Of a DNA stretch of 64,000 nt, positions 35,115 to 46,760 are shown piece by piece; position 1 is the stretch's first letter; every line of letters starts with the position of its first letter. The position numbers were made by a program, and so were the translations under genes. This DNA comes from Lenzites betulinus. Taxonomy: Eukaryota; Basidiomycota; Agaricomycetes; Polyporales; Polyporaceae. The stretch lies in the NCBI GenBank assembly GCA_022264855.1, contig JABYQU010000002.1, forward strand, positions 1,178,001 to 1,242,000, in the 5' to 3' direction. The notes under the pieces were generated by a model, which worked only from the letters and a program-made list of their open reading frames with translations, ran no database searches and was not told the DNA's origin.

Positions 35115-38100
35115 CTACTCGGATGAGGACATCGACTGGTCCAGTCCATGGTACGGATACGACAGCGCTTGGGAAGGCGCAAGTTTCGGCGATACAATCT
35201 CGAACTGCGACTCGTCTAAGCTCGGCCGGCTGTCGTACGACTCGCCCGAAGTCCGCGGCACGCTGAGAGCGGAGCCGTTGCGCGGCGGCGAAGCCCCTGC
35301 CATGAGCCGCGACGGCGCACGCGAGGACGACGAGTCAGTGGAGGAGATGCTCGGCCGCTGTCGTGACGCGGCCGACATGCGCCCGCTCGCGTTTGAAAAC
35401 TCCGACTGGCGGCTGTTCGAGCGCGACTGGCTGCGCATGTGTTCGGGGAGTGCAGGGCTGCGAGGGATGTCGACGAGGGTCATGGAGGAAGACACCCCGG
35501 AGGCGCGCTTCATGACGGATCCGAGCTCGACGACGCTACCGTTCCGCCGCCGTGTCTCGTGCGCTAACTCAGAGCTAGAGCGCGGGGTCTGGGCGATGGA
35601 GGAAGAGGACGAGTGGGTTGAGAGGCCCCCAGACTGCGACTTGAATGACTTCAGGATCGACTTACGGGTACCTTTCTCGGCCTGCATCAGCGGAGGCGCA
35701 GACGCGGGCAGTGGTGGGGTCGTCGCCGGCATGGGGGGAATGTTGGGTGAAGGCTGGCGGGATGGTGGCGGGTGGATCGGATACGGCGTTTCTTGGTTGA
35801 ACTGGAACGCATGTAATGAGTTCTTGCGCTTGGGCTGGGGAGGCCCAAAGCCAGGCGCAGAATGTGGTGGCATAGGCTGCTCGGGTAGAGGGCTTCGCGA
35901 GAGCGCTCGGGATGAACGTTTGGTTCCAGGTGCAGAGTTCGGAGAGACCCTTCCAGACTCTGGCAGCGATGGGGAGATGGATCCAGAGACGGAAGCCTTG
36001 TTCGTCCGTCGCCACAGTTTCTTGATACTCTTTACGCTCATGATTGACCCTGTTTTCTGCGCCTTCGTGGAGCTTGCCAAGAGCTGTGGTGACTGCACTT
36101 CGTCGGACGCAAGCGAATCCAAGGAGAAACGGCTTGATGGCGCGTCCGACATGCCACTTGATGACTTGTTGTTATGTGCATGACGCTTCGACTTGGAAGG
36201 TTGACGTCCGGAAAGGTCATCTTGCAGAGGCGGGATGTTGTCTAGGTCGGACGGGAATCGGCCAAACGGGTCGGGGGATAAAGGGATGACGGGGGAATCG
36301 GCTGAGGGGTTACGGAAGATAGAAGGGGCTACAAGAGGAGGATAAAGCGCGTCTTGCTCTTCTTGCAATTCGCGTTGACGCGCAAGGGTTTCATCGGAGA
36401 TGATGTCTTCCGCCGCGCCGTTACGCTTCATAAATGGTGATTTCGGTAGCTCTGTCGAGATACCGTTGAATGCGATGCGTGGCGGGGAAGGAACGCGTTC
36501 TATGTCGTGATCAGGAGTTGAAGGGGCGCCGCCGCTCATCACAGATAGGGCGGAATATGGCACAGCGGGCCAGGACGCGCCCTCCGGCGCAGGCCTACGC
36601 AAGCCCTCAGCTTCAGTACTCGGAACGGTCGCGAGTCAATTAGAAGGGACGAACCCTGGAGTCGATGACGGGGTCGGATTCGAAGAGCCAGAGATTGGTG
36701 CGCCGCGCCACGATGGAGTACTGAGGTTGCTCGCAATCGAAGGCATCCCAGTCGGCGTCTCTGCCGTAAGATCCTCGAGTGCCAGTTTGCGTGGGGAGAA
36801 CTGGGCCAGGTTCTAGGCCAAGTAGTTAGCACATGAAATTTCGTTATACATGCACCGCATTTGCGGATGGACTCACTCGTTCGATTTCGTCTAGCTTAGC
36901 CATCATCAGGACCTGGCTTCGTCGACGGTCGTGCGGATCATCCACATCATACTGAGTGGATCGTCAGTGGCTATACATCGTATACAGATAAATGTGTTGA
37001 TTTTACCTCGTATGAGCTCTCGAGCCCAAGGTTGATTTCGTCGTAAAATACGCCCTCGCGCTTCTCTTCGAGCGGACTTCGACGTGGCTTGTGCGTCGTC
37101 TCGCCGTCCGACGGGTCCTCCTCGTCGCCTGGTCTCGCAAACTCGCTCGAAGAAGGGGTACTCTCTTCTTGCAAGTAAGCAAGGCCTGGCCCGTCTGTGG
37201 GAGGCACGACCGTGGCACTGGGTAACGATGGGGCGAGGTTCAAAGCAGGAGGGACATGCTTCCTCGACTTTGTTGAACTCTGAGATCCCCGCCGCTGTTT
37301 CTGGGGAGGAGAAGCCGGGATGGCCACTGACAACTGTGGCCGCGAGCTCCGCCTCATCAGCTCCTCAATCTCATCCATGTCATCTGTCATATCCTTCTCC
37401 TCGTCCTTGGCCGAGTCAGGTAGCGACGAGAGTGCAGCACCATCCAACGCCAGGTCCACAACGTTCGGATTCACAGCACGTTTCCTCTGAGATGTGTTGT
37501 CAGCGCGAATGTCCGCCCAAGTCTCAGCATCGGTCCCGAATACGTCCGCCAACGGATCACCACTCACACTCCCAGGCCCATACCGCGCCGTCGCATCCCC
37601 GTCGTCGTCATCGCCCTCTCCGTCGGAGTCCGGTAATGGTGCGTATTCATCATCGTCGTCCACGTCAAATCCGAGTAAGCGGCCGCCTTTGGGTCGGAGA
37701 TGTGCAGGGGCATTTTCCGTCGCTTGCAGACGGCCCACCAAGCGCAGGGGCATCGCAGGCCTCCTCTCCCCGTCTTCCTCTTCCTCTCCCTCTTCGGCCG
37801 ATTCGTCACCGGCCCGCAACGCAGTCCGTCTACGTATTCCCAGCCTGCTCTCTGCGCGCTTGGCATGCTGCGCCCGTCTGCTGTGCTTCCATCGGTCGTA
37901 CCATGTTGCCTTCCGACGGTCGATGTCAAACTCAACCTTGGCCAGAATGGGGATGAGTGCGGGAGAGTTGAGCCCCGGAAGGGTCACGTCGTCCGCGTTG
38001 CCCCCGTCAGATACAGACGTTGCCGATTCGGGGGAGTCAAGATCTGACCGGGAAGATATCGCGGAGTGGGACGCGGTTGTGGACGGTGACGGTGTCATGA

Positions 38101-38896
38101 GCTGCGGCGTCTCCGCCCGCATGGGGGAAAGAAGCGGGCGAAGACTGTTCTGGTTTGACATCACATCTTGCAGCAAAGACGGGGAGGATTGGGCAGCTGG
38201 AGTGCCAAATCCAAGGCCCTTCGTGCGCACAGCCGAGGACGGTATGTCCTCCCGCTCTGCCTTGAGAACGCGTACCCAGATATGCCTCCAAACGTCTTCG
38301 GAAAGCCTCGGACCAGGGCCTTCTTCATCCTCATCCGCCATGTTGCCGAGCCGCATGGTGGCTTGCGCAGCCGCGGAAGAATTGATCAGGTATAGAACGA
38401 GACCAACCGTACTCGGAAGCGCGTATTCCTTCGCTATGGCTGCCAGTTGGCTCTGCAGGGTAGGGTAGACAGGAACGAGGATTCCGCGGCGGAACTGCGT
38501 GTGATACCCCGAAGCTGTTGGAGGTGGGGGCAAGAGTTCGTTGTCATAGGTGTTGTCGGATTCGTGAGGTAGATGCTTCGGCGGTATGACGTGCAAGAGA
38601 TACCTAGAAGTTTGCGTTGCTGGCGTAAAAGTATGCCCGGAGGCTGCGGAAGGAGTAGGAGAGCGTCGGAAGTCAAAAGCGGAGGAAGCAGCAGTGCTGG
38701 GAACGATCGGCGAAGGAGCATAACTTGGCGACGGGGATGAAACAGCGTATATGGCGGGAACCGGCGTCGAGACTCCGAGCGCGTTTGCGAGTTTTGCCAG
38801 ACGATGTGGGGCCAACGGGGTCCGTGGACGGGCCCATGAGGGTGCCGAACCCGGGGAGGCGGGTGAGGTCAGGTTGTCGGGGGCTGAGCTGGGCAT
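35115..38896 (-). CDS. Large Ser/Pro-rich conserved fungal protein, function unknown
   Basis: About 1,220 residues in roughly four exons. Exon 1 (38896 to about 37006) opens MPSSAPDNLTSPASPGS and contains the only globular-looking part: RYLLHVIPPKHLPHES, then FRRGILVPVYPTLQSQLAAI, then LPSTVGLVLYLI and EDVWRHIWVRVLKAERED (about 38290-38620). Acidic tracts follow (about 37600-37800). A small exon with RSQVLMMAKLDEIER (about 36880-36950, coiled-coil-like) and NLAQFSPRKLALEDL link to the C-terminal 480 residues, which are disordered, Ser/Pro/Arg-rich and full of SPxR/RSxS-type phospho-site-like motifs. The last intron (about 36615-36658) is needed to remove a stop. No signal peptide or membrane helix. 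I recognise no named family; a signalling or cytoskeletal scaffold is only a guess. Confidence 0.75.
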
Positions 38897-39738
38897 GGTG
38901 GTCGTGCAGAACGTCCAGGAAGGTCGAGAGACGTCGCGACGGTTGAATGATAGAGTCGGGCTACTGTCTCCGCATCGGTCTCAAGTGCTGCAAGGATCTC
39001 TGAGTAAAGGTAGGCACCACGCATGCGTAAGTTGTACATACGTAGCCTTGAGGTCGTGGGGCCCAAAGACGGCAGCGCGAACACCGTGTGTCTACCGTCG
39101 CGGTGCGGTGCGGCAGAGAGATGCTGACCGAGACCCGAGGGGGATGTGGGCGGAGGCAAGGTACAAGCCCGCGAGTTCGCTGCAGAGCCCGACTGTCCAA
39201 CAACTCCCTTGTTCCAATCATTTCTTCCCAGATGGACCTTTCCTGCACCAGGCTCGCGCCCAGTCCCCCACGTGGCTCTCGCGTGGGCCCCATGCGCATC
39301 CCGCGTAGGCGCCCAAGCGTTTGTCTCTTAGCCACCAATTAGCCACAGCCGTCACTTGGACGCAGGCTCTCATCGTGAGCACATGTTTTGCTGACAACCG
39401 TCGTGATACTTGTATGGTGCCCGACTGCTTCTCTATCTTGGCCCGAGGCTCGTCTGGACCTCTGCGGTAATGAATGAAAGCTCTCCCGTCGTAACCCACC
39501 TGACGTCCCTGCGACTGGCATCTGTCTACTTTCCCTGTTGATACTCGAATAACAACTACAGCACCATTCTATCATGCTCGACCAGACAGCGCATGGGACT
39601 GCCCCACGACCCGTATATTGCCACCCTTACGTCTCACATATCGGTAGGCTGGACCTACTTTCGATCTCCTAGTGAGCTCGCCTCCTCTCCCGCCCTGCTC
39701 GAACGTCCCTCTTCTGCTGCAAGCCTGCGCTGTCCTTG
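38897..39738. promoter_or_regulatory. Divergent 840-base promoter region
   Basis: Between the Ser/Pro-rich protein gene and the seven-helix protein gene, which point away from each other. It is GC-rich near 39080-39330. Several open frames up to 185 codons on plus and 125 on minus overlap each other and lack motifs, so I call none. Confidence 0.35.
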
Positions 39739-41513
39739 ATGTCTCTTGCTCCGCCATACCCTCCAGATAACCATCATGCTAGAGACCAGCCGACTATATA
39801 CAACATGTTCTATGAACTAGGTAGCGATACAAGGACCCTCATCAACGCCGCGTTCGCGCTCACCACCATTGGCCAATTCTTCCTTCTGCTCCTCATCGCG
39901 ACTCTAGTTCTCTCGCCCGCCGTGGACAAGCCCAGCGCGGTCCTCCTCAACCTCCTCGCAATCTGCTTCATTGGCTCCGTGCCCCAGTTTTTCCTGTTCG
40001 GGCGCACCCTGACCCCCGTCGCCCCCAACTGACTCTGGTTTTACAGGATGTACACTGGAGATATTTACAGTCCAAACCCCTCAACTGGCCTATGTGTAAC
40101 CCAAGCAGCCCTCATAGAAGGCATGCACTTCACGTAAGCGTATTCAGTCCCGATCCACCTCGGACATCTAAACTCAGATAACGCAGGTTTGCGGTCGTAT
40201 CCTTGTCTTTAGTGATTAACGTCCTGGTCGAGGCACGAGTGATGTTCTCGACGGCCGCGCAGTCCAGGTATCTCAGAATGACGGCACGTGAACCAGGTAC
40301 AGAGTGTTGCTGTTCGCTCGCTCATGATATCATCAGCTAGTCGCCGTTCCCTATGCCGCCTTCGGCGTACTTGCAACCACAGTCGCCGCATTCGCGGCTA
40401 CCCACCCGGAAGAAGTCAGCCACATGCCGAACGACCTTGCATGCACCCTCAGCAACCCTTCCCTGTAAGCCAGATACCACGCCCCTCTATCCCGCGTTTC
40501 ATAGTGACGCAACCTGTCCGTCAATGTCCAGCACCACCGCCGTCCAGGTCGCCATTGCCGCGATCGTCGTCATCACGCTCATGCTCGAAAGTGCGTTCAC
40601 ACTGCCTAGCCGGATGTCCATTGTCGGCGTCGTGCTCAAAAGTACCCTCCCTGACTACCCCGTCCGTCGAGCAGCATACGCCATCATCCACACCATCGCG
40701 ACGCGGCGAAACCTGCTCAGTTGGCGCCGTCCGAAACTGCTCAGCTTCTCACAGGCCGTACGCCTCGTCGGCTTCACCTGTTTCCAGGCACTACTCCTTC
40801 TGTACGTCTGCCTCCATCCCTGTGTCACTCTCCGCCGTCCATCCGCGCACGCGTGACGAGATCCGCGCGAGACCGGCGTCCTGCCCTGTCCTCTCGTTGT
40901 AGCCCTGAGCCAAGATTCACATCACGCCCTTCCCACAGCTTCAGCACGCTACGCATGAACGTCCGCATCGACACTGTCAGCACCGCCACCGTTGTCGTGC
41001 AAGCCCTGAGTGAGCCCTCCCCGTTGCCCCTGCGCATCACCATCTCTGCGCGTGCTGATCCCAGCCGTCCAGTGCCTATCGCGACATTCTGCATCTTCGG
41101 CCTCACTACGGTACGTGTCGCGTCTCCCCGCCCCTCGCCGGAGCGTGTCCGCGTGCTGCCATCGCGCTTCGGCGTCCTTGAGGCTTGAGCTGCACGACGA
41201 ACCGAGTCTGATTGACTGACTTCCCCCGGTTGCTGCCGTCACACAGGACTGCTGCCACGCCTGGAAGGCCCTCGTGCAGGAGGCGATCGCGCGCTCGAAG
41301 CGGCCACTGAGCAGGAGGGCGGTCACCGCCCCGAGCGTCGTCGTTGTCAACATGGTCGTCACCGTCGAGACGGACCACGGCTGGGACCTCGAGTCTTGCG
41401 CGTCCAAGTCCGAGAGGGCGTCCATGTCCGACTGCGAAGACGACTGCGAGCGCGGGCTCGCGCCCGAAAAACCGATCCGGATTCCGCTCGAGGCGCATGT
41501 CATTCGCTGTTGA
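39739..41513 (+). CDS. Multipass (seven-helix) membrane protein, receptor-like
   Basis: A protein with a short outside N-terminus and about seven hydrophobic helices spread over seven or more exons. Helix 1 is AFALTTIGQFFLLLLIATLV (39856-39915). Helix 2 contains AVLLNLLAICFIGSVPQFF. An extracellular-like loop carries YTGDIYSPNPSTGLCVTQ, helix 3 FAVVSLSLVINVLVEARVM, helix 4 VPYAAFGVLATTVAAFAA, and helix 5 AVQVAIAAIVVITLMLES. The last exon (about 41247-41513) is a cytosolic tail, acidic and Cys-rich (SCASKSERASMSDCEDDCE). Intron phases join at CT|G, AC|G and G|TC. The layout resembles basidiomycete orphan G-protein-coupled receptors, but I see no diagnostic motif of a named class. The start could also be the ATG at 39804. 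Confidence 0.65.
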
Positions 41514-42036
41514 GGTTGAACGTAGAAGTGGTGGTGGTCGGAGTCACTACGTTGCAATGGTCGACTACTTTGAGCCTCATGTATTTCAATGTCTATCTCG
41601 GACACTCATTATGTATTTGTTCCGTTGTTGTACTATACTGTACACTCTCACCTTTTTCGAATGTGATGCACGGGCATTGCATTGATAACGGCGTACGCGG
41701 TGTTCACACAGATCCTTGCGGGTAACAAAACAGGAAAGCTTCAAATTCGACTAAAAGAGTGGAAGGTATTTGTCGTGTCGGTGGTATTCACACTATATTC
41801 AAACAACAAAAGCTGGCTCGAAAGCAGTGTTCACAAGTCCGGGGGTTGTGATGGCGCAAGTGTCCGTGCGTGACGGGTATTACTGCAGTAGTACTCTGCC
41901 GATGGAGGTCCGACGTAACGAAAAAAGAACCAGAAGAAAATGGAAAGAGGAAAAGTGCAAAAAGTGGACCCGAGCAAAACAACTGAACCAATAGTCCTCC
42001 AAACTGCATCATCGGCACGAAGACGACCGAGTGGGT
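41514..42036. other. Convergent 3' region
   Basis: 523 bases between two converging genes, relatively AT-rich with a purine run at 41917-41965. No gene supported. Confidence 0.35.
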
Positions 42037-42945
42037 TTAGAGCATGGCAGCCGCGCCACCAACGACGCCGAGGGCAGCGATCGCCCATGGCGCGAAGATG
42101 GAGAGAGAGGCGGCGCCGTTGAAGTTCGCGGGCGCCGCAGCGGCGGAGCTCGAGGTGGCGGCGGCAGAGTTGGTGTTCGACGCTGAGGCACCAGAACCAG
42201 AGGGCGTACTGGAGGCCGAGACAGTGACACCGAAGCCACCCGTGGAGGATGAGCCGGGAGGGACAGTGACAGTGGCCGAGCTGAGACATGGGAGTTCAAC
42301 GTATGGCCCTAGACGGCGACTAGAGGTGAGACTCACCCCGCGGCGGACCCAGAGCCAGAACCCGAGGAGGCGGAGGCAGAAGCGGCACTCGAACTCGTGG
42401 AGGACGCCGATGTCGATGTTGTCGACAGCGGTGCACCGACCTGGAATTGAGGGGTTTGGTCGAAGATATCGGTGTTGTTGCTGAAGACATAGGCTCAGCT
42501 TTTGATACGAAATGATCAAATGAATTTGAGCGGTACTCACGTCACATTGATGGCTTGAAGAGTATACGTGCTGTTTTCACCCATGGCGTATTAGACATGC
42601 TGCGCTGATTCGTACGGGTACCAAGGCACGTACCCGACGGGAATGACAGGCAGTGTGAATTCTGCAAAATTAGCGGTCGGGTTCACATTGTTCGCAATGG
42701 CGAAGGTATCGTGGAAATTCAAGGTATTGAAAAGCACGAGGGAGAACACAGCGTCAGACGGTGAGCTGGACCAGCTGACGTTGGCTGGAGAGCTGGAATG
42801 CCAGTCGACGGGGGTCGCCAAAAGAAGTGCTGAGGCCCAGGGAGCAAGGGCGAGAGCAGCGACGAAACTAGTCCGTTATGACAGGATCCTTTAGACAACA
42901 GCCGCCAGCGTACTCTGACTGCACGTACCTGAGCTTGGACATCAT
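42037..42945 (-). CDS. GPI-anchored Ser/Thr-rich cell-wall protein (Kre9/Knh1-like N-domain)
   Basis: A small secreted surface protein. The N-terminal signal peptide (MMSKLSFVAALALAPWASA) is split by an intron after five to six codons. It is followed by a beta-sandwich-like domain: PVDWHSSSPANVSWSSSPSD, then FSLVLFNTLNFHDTFAIAN, and YTLQAINVT. Then comes a long Ser/Thr/Ala/Gly stalk (STTSTSASSTSSSAASASAS) and a hydrophobic GPI-attachment tail IFAPWAIAALGVVGGAAAML at the very end, preceded by NFNGAAS as likely omega site. About 240 residues, five exons. The intron at about 42591-42641 (51 bases) removes an in-frame TAA. The domain layout matches the Ser-Thr-rich GPI-anchored membrane family common in mushrooms. 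Role in wall assembly is inferred. Confidence 0.78.
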
Positions 42946-43593
42946 AGCAAACAACGCCTACGTTGGCTTTTGTGAAGTACGAGCCGGGAAGGGGGTGGGC
43001 GAGGCTGGGAACGGGAGCGTCGAGGAAGGGCTCTGAGTCGCGGCGGAGGGCAGACTTTGTACCCAGCCAAATTCCCACGGGTGCCGAAGAAGCTTCGTGA
43101 GGCCCGCGCCGATTGGGCCAAGAATAATCAAACACGCAAGAGTCCTATTCTTGCCGCTGGCATGTTCGAGCTCTCCGTCACAGCTCACTCGAGAACATAC
43201 GATACGCCGGCACGACCGTTCGCCTGCCTTCCATGCATCCTTGGGTCTCACGCGCACATCTCCAGCACACCACTAGTCTATTCAGCCCGTCTGCCTACGT
43301 CGACAGCGACACACCTGCTGGCAGCCGCCTCACGGTCTTCGCTTCGCACCGTCACACCCGGGCGTGTATCCCACACGAAGCTACCGTCAGCACGACATCT
43401 CCCGCCGCCGCTTGTAACAGTTCACGCGCCGCGGCATCACAAGACTCCGCAGGCTGAGAATAGCTTTGCGCTGTCCATACTAGTAGATGCCTCCCCATCA
43501 CACCAGCGGCCGCAGCTGTCCAGTGCGCTGCTGGCACAAGTCCAGAGCTGCCCCTGCGCCGGCTGGTAAAATTAAGCACGAACACGCGCGCGT
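42946..43593. other. Upstream region of the GPI protein gene
   Basis: 648 bases. A 170-codon plus-strand frame (43057-43569) has no start context, motif or splice support and is probably a by-product of GC-rich sequence. Nothing else seen. Confidence 0.35.
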
Positions 43594-44563
43594 CTAGTAT
43601 ATCTGTCAATGAAGTGTAAGCAACGTGGCGTTCGTCTCGGTCACCATTGACCTCGTGGAACGTTGCTATTACCTCGTCGAATGGCCTTGTGTCATTGAAA
43701 CAGCTCTCCCAGACCTCGTTCACTGCACGCTCTGCCGTGGCCTGGTCTGGACATGCCGCGTTGGCACGCACGGAGAGTACTGCACGTCTCCGGACGCACT
43801 CCTGTGGGAGGCCGTGTGCCGCGTCAGCCGCAGGACGGGGCAGCCATCGGCGGAAGTACGGACCTGGTGCTGCTTCGAGAACGCGACGAACCCTCTCCGG
43901 ATTTCACGACCCCACCTGCAGTCCCCGCTTAGGCTGTTGGCGCGGATCTTCACAGGGACACCAAGCGGACAGCGTCGCGGACACGGGAGAACGGACGTAA
44001 GCGTGGTGGAGGTGGTAAAGGCAACGGCGCACTTACCTCACTGCACGCATGGTGCCGTAGGTTGTTCCAGTCTACCTTGAACTTGGCGTGGTCATACATG
44101 TGCACAAGCTCGTGAACGAGCGTGTCTTCCATGTGGTTCTTGCTCATGAACCTCCCCTGACACAATAAGACGATACCCGCCTCGGGGCTAAAGCCTCCCG
44201 CGCGCGAGAGATCACAGGGGGCGCATACGAGGTCGTCGGAGGTGACGTCGGCGCCATTCAGCTTGAGGTGCTTCATCATGAAAACCACCGCCGGACCTGC
44301 GCAAGACAACGGCACAGAGCCGCATGTCAGTTCCTCTGCCCATGCACACTTAAACGAAGAGGAACCCACTAATACTGACTGTATGTCATGAGCTGCCTCT
44401 TCCATTTTTCACAAGTCTCGTGGTGGTGTGCCTCCATATCCACATCGCGCTCTTCCTTCGTACCGCCAAGTCCGGTAATCACAGAAAATCGTCTTCTCCA
44501 TCGTTCAAAGGTCGGTTGGTCTGAGCCTGAGGATCCAGGAGAACTTGTAGTAGGGTCTGCCAT
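43594..44563 (-). CDS. ATP23: Mitochondrial inner-membrane metalloprotease/assembly factor Atp23
   Basis: An intermembrane-space zinc metalloprotease that matures ATP synthase subunit 6 and helps Fo assembly. The catalytic HELVH is at 44100-44114 (context [17 protein letters not shown]). Upstream are [10 protein letters not shown] and the Cys pair [20 protein letters not shown]; downstream are the Cys-rich [11 protein letters not shown] and [20 protein letters not shown], and the family end [12 protein letters not shown]. The last residues IY and the stop lie in a 9-base exon (43594-43602, ATATACTAG on the minus strand) after a 70-base intron. Start ATG at 44563 ([13 protein letters not shown]). 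About 240 residues. No long presequence, as expected for a Cys-rich intermembrane-space protein. Confidence 0.92.
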
Positions 44564-45284
44564 GGAATGGCTGGCAGAAGCGGAAGGATCAATTCACGCA
44601 GGCGCCCGACAATCCACTCATAGCCGCTCAGGATGAGCGGACCGGGTCACCGGTGTCCCACAGGCGTTTGCTTACGCCCTGCCAGCGACTCAATACACCA
44701 TCATCGATCCCTCTCCGGTCCCCCTATGTTGGCGTAGAAGTTAGCGGCAAAGTAGGGCGAAGTACATCCGCAAATGTTGATTCTGAGAGACTGCAATAGG
44801 CACTAGGACCCTGGACAAGAATGTCGAATGCCGATGTAGTACTTTGGAAGAGCGAGGACATAGGTACATACAGCACCGCCCAAGTTGGTCACAGAAGAAC
44901 GGGGTGACTGGCTCTCAACTATATACACGTTGAACGTCACCGTCGTTGAAGTCCGTTTCCAATTGTCAAGAAGAGGTATTCGAGGTGACTATAAGTAATG
45001 CTCGACAACCACCTCGGTCACGGGGAATTCCTATGTCAACCAAAACGCAAAGGGCGAAGAAAACGGAGGGAGAGGGGAATCGCCGAATGTAAAATACACC
45101 GTAGGGAATGACTAGAAGGACGAAAGAAGGCGAGAGGCATAAAACGTACAAGTCTCGTATATTTGACGATACGCTGCACGCTTACGAACTTTTTATACGA
45201 GTCTGTCAACAATCAATATATGCAGCGTCGGACGACCATGATACTCACAAAGTAACACGGTCGCTTGAGTGGACGTGTGCGTGA
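44564..45284. other. 721-base intergenic region
   Basis: Promoter side of ATP23 and 3' side of the next minus-strand gene. No supported gene or motif. Confidence 0.35.
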
Positions 45285-46760
45285 TCACCGACCCGAGGCT
45301 TCGTCGTATCGTGGAGGGGCGTCACTAAGCTCATAGTCTTCCCCCAGCCCCGACAGACCCAGGCGTGTCATATGCGCGCGCACGCTAGGATCCCTCGGCG
45401 GCACTTCCATATCGTCCTGCGCATCGGTTGGGAGGAGATGATCTTCGCTCCCCGCGGAGGGCATGGACTTTTCTGAGCCTTCCAGCCCTGAGGAGGTCGA
45501 GTGATATGACGAGGACCGAAGTGCGCCGCCCGCCAACGCGTCCGATACCGACGAGCGTGATGACGACCGGGGGGACACAAGCGCGTGGGGATGGGAGCTT
45601 CCGATGACAAGGACAGAAGATGATATAGGCATCACATCGTCTGCATCAGAAGTGGTCTCCATCTGCGAGGCCACCGGGGCGGTGCTCATCCATCGACCGA
45701 GGGATGGCCTGTGACGGTTGTCCATGAGTTCGTGATGGAGGCTGGCCAAGGGCTTGTCCCCTTCCGCGGACTCGAAGCTATTTCGCATGGTACGGTATGC
45801 CGCGCGCCGTTTGCAAAGGACGTATAGGAGTGCGGCGAGCAGGATGAGGAGTAAGACACTCCCACCGACTGCGCCGCCAATGACGGCACCCGTCGGTATA
45901 GTGTCGGTAGAGCTGGACGCTTCCACTGGAGTCGCGGTAACAAGCACGCTCTCGGTTTCTGTCGACGTCCGTAGAGTCCCCTGAGGCAGGGCAGATTGTA
46001 CGGTTTGGGACGGTGTGGCGGAAGAAGTCAGCGATGAGCTCGATAGCGTCGTTTGCGTGGACCTGGTAGAGTCGGACGTAGCAGGAGCGGACGATGAGGT
46101 GACAGTTGATGCAGCATGGGTCGACGAGGTACTGGTGGACGATGCTGATGAGCGCGACGTTGTGCTGGAAGATGAGCTCGACGTCGAAGTCGTCGAAGTC
46201 GTCGAAGTGCTCGAAACAACGGTGGTCAATTGAGCGGGCGGGTCTGGCACAGTGTACTTGATGTAGTCGAATAGAATGACGGACGAGACGCCTTCTCTCG
46301 CCTGGATCACAAGAGTGTGGCTCGTGTTCGCGAGGTTTGTAGCCGAAAAGACCTGGACATTGTATTGAAAGGTCGAACCTTCGGAGGGGTCGTACACGAA
46401 TCCCGTTGGCGCTCCTTCGTCCAACGTAAAGGTGAGGTCAACGTGAGCAGTGACGGCGGAGTTATCAGAGGTTACAGGGCCGGAGAGGATGTTGAATACC
46501 TCCACCGCGATTCCCGTGAAGGAAAACTGGATGGATCGTGGTTGTGTGCCCGTGGAGGTCGTGTCATGCCATGTGCCGTCCAGAGCATCGCTAGGGTCCG
46601 GGTGGATTGCGCATACCTGACAATCAGCGCCTTGAGACCATTGGTCCGGGGGTGAGTAGACAAGGCTGGAGTCGGTGTCATCCACAACTATGTCACGACC
46701 GTGTGTGCCGAGGAAATAGAAGGCTAGAAAGGCCGCACTCTTACGCCGAACCATGAACAT
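45285..46760 (-). CDS. Single-pass membrane protein with Ser/Thr-rich stalk
   Basis: A 491-residue intronless gene, unusual in this window. The N-terminus is a signal peptide (SAAFLAFYFLGTHG). Residues about 20-180 form an extracellular beta-sandwich-like domain with Cys-x-x-Cys (QVCAIHPDPSDALDGTWHD) and strands such as SIQFSFTGIAVEVFNIL. This pattern is shared by many orphan mushroom membrane proteins with a galactose-binding-like fold. A pure Ser/Thr mucin-like stalk follows (about 46020-46230), then one membrane helix preceded by small residues (TGAVIGGAVGGSVLLLILLA) and a basic stop-transfer KRRAAYR. The cytosolic tail of about 170 residues is Ser-rich with the ending ELSDAPPRYDEASGR, containing a PPxY motif able to bind WW domains such as those of Nedd4/Rsp5 ligases. 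Ligand unknown; sensor role is a guess. Confidence 0.82.
   Translation of the reverse strand: MFMVRRKSAAFLAFYFLGTHGRDIVVDDTDSSLVYSPPDQWSQGADCQVCAIHPDPSDALDGTWHDTTSTGTQPRSIQFSFTGIAVEVFNILSGPVTSDNSAVTAHVDLTFTLDEGAPTGFVYDPSEGSTFQYNVQVFSATNLANTSHTLVIQAREGVSSVILFDYIKYTVPDPPAQLTTVVSSTSTTSTTSTSSSSSSTTSRSSASSTSTSSTHAASTVTSSSAPATSDSTRSTQTTLSSSSLTSSATPSQTVQSALPQGTLRTSTETESVLVTATPVEASSSTDTIPTGAVIGGAVGGSVLLLILLAALLYVLCKRRAAYRTMRNSFESAEGDKPLASLHHELMDNRHRPSLGRWMSTAPVASQMETTSDADDVMPISSSVLVIGSSHPHALVSPRSSSRSSVSDALAGGALRSSSYHSTSSGLEGSEKSMPSAGSEDHLLPTDAQDDMEVPPRDPSVRAHMTRLGLSGLGEDYELSDAPPRYDEASGR

Noticed and set aside
35278..36183. 301-codon open frame on the plus strand
   Set aside because: It is antisense to the Ser/Pro/Arg-rich C-terminal exon of the minus-strand gene. 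Codon bias there leaves the complement open; composition is Gly/Glu/Asp-rich with no motif.
37084..38468. Two long plus-strand frames (290 and 324 codons)
   Set aside because: Antisense to the first exon of the same large minus-strand gene; no domain, no splice structure.
43057..43569. 170-codon plus-strand frame
   Set aside because: No recognisable motif, overlaps a promoter region, and composition (His/Ser/Arg/Pro) is typical of chance frames in GC-rich DNA.
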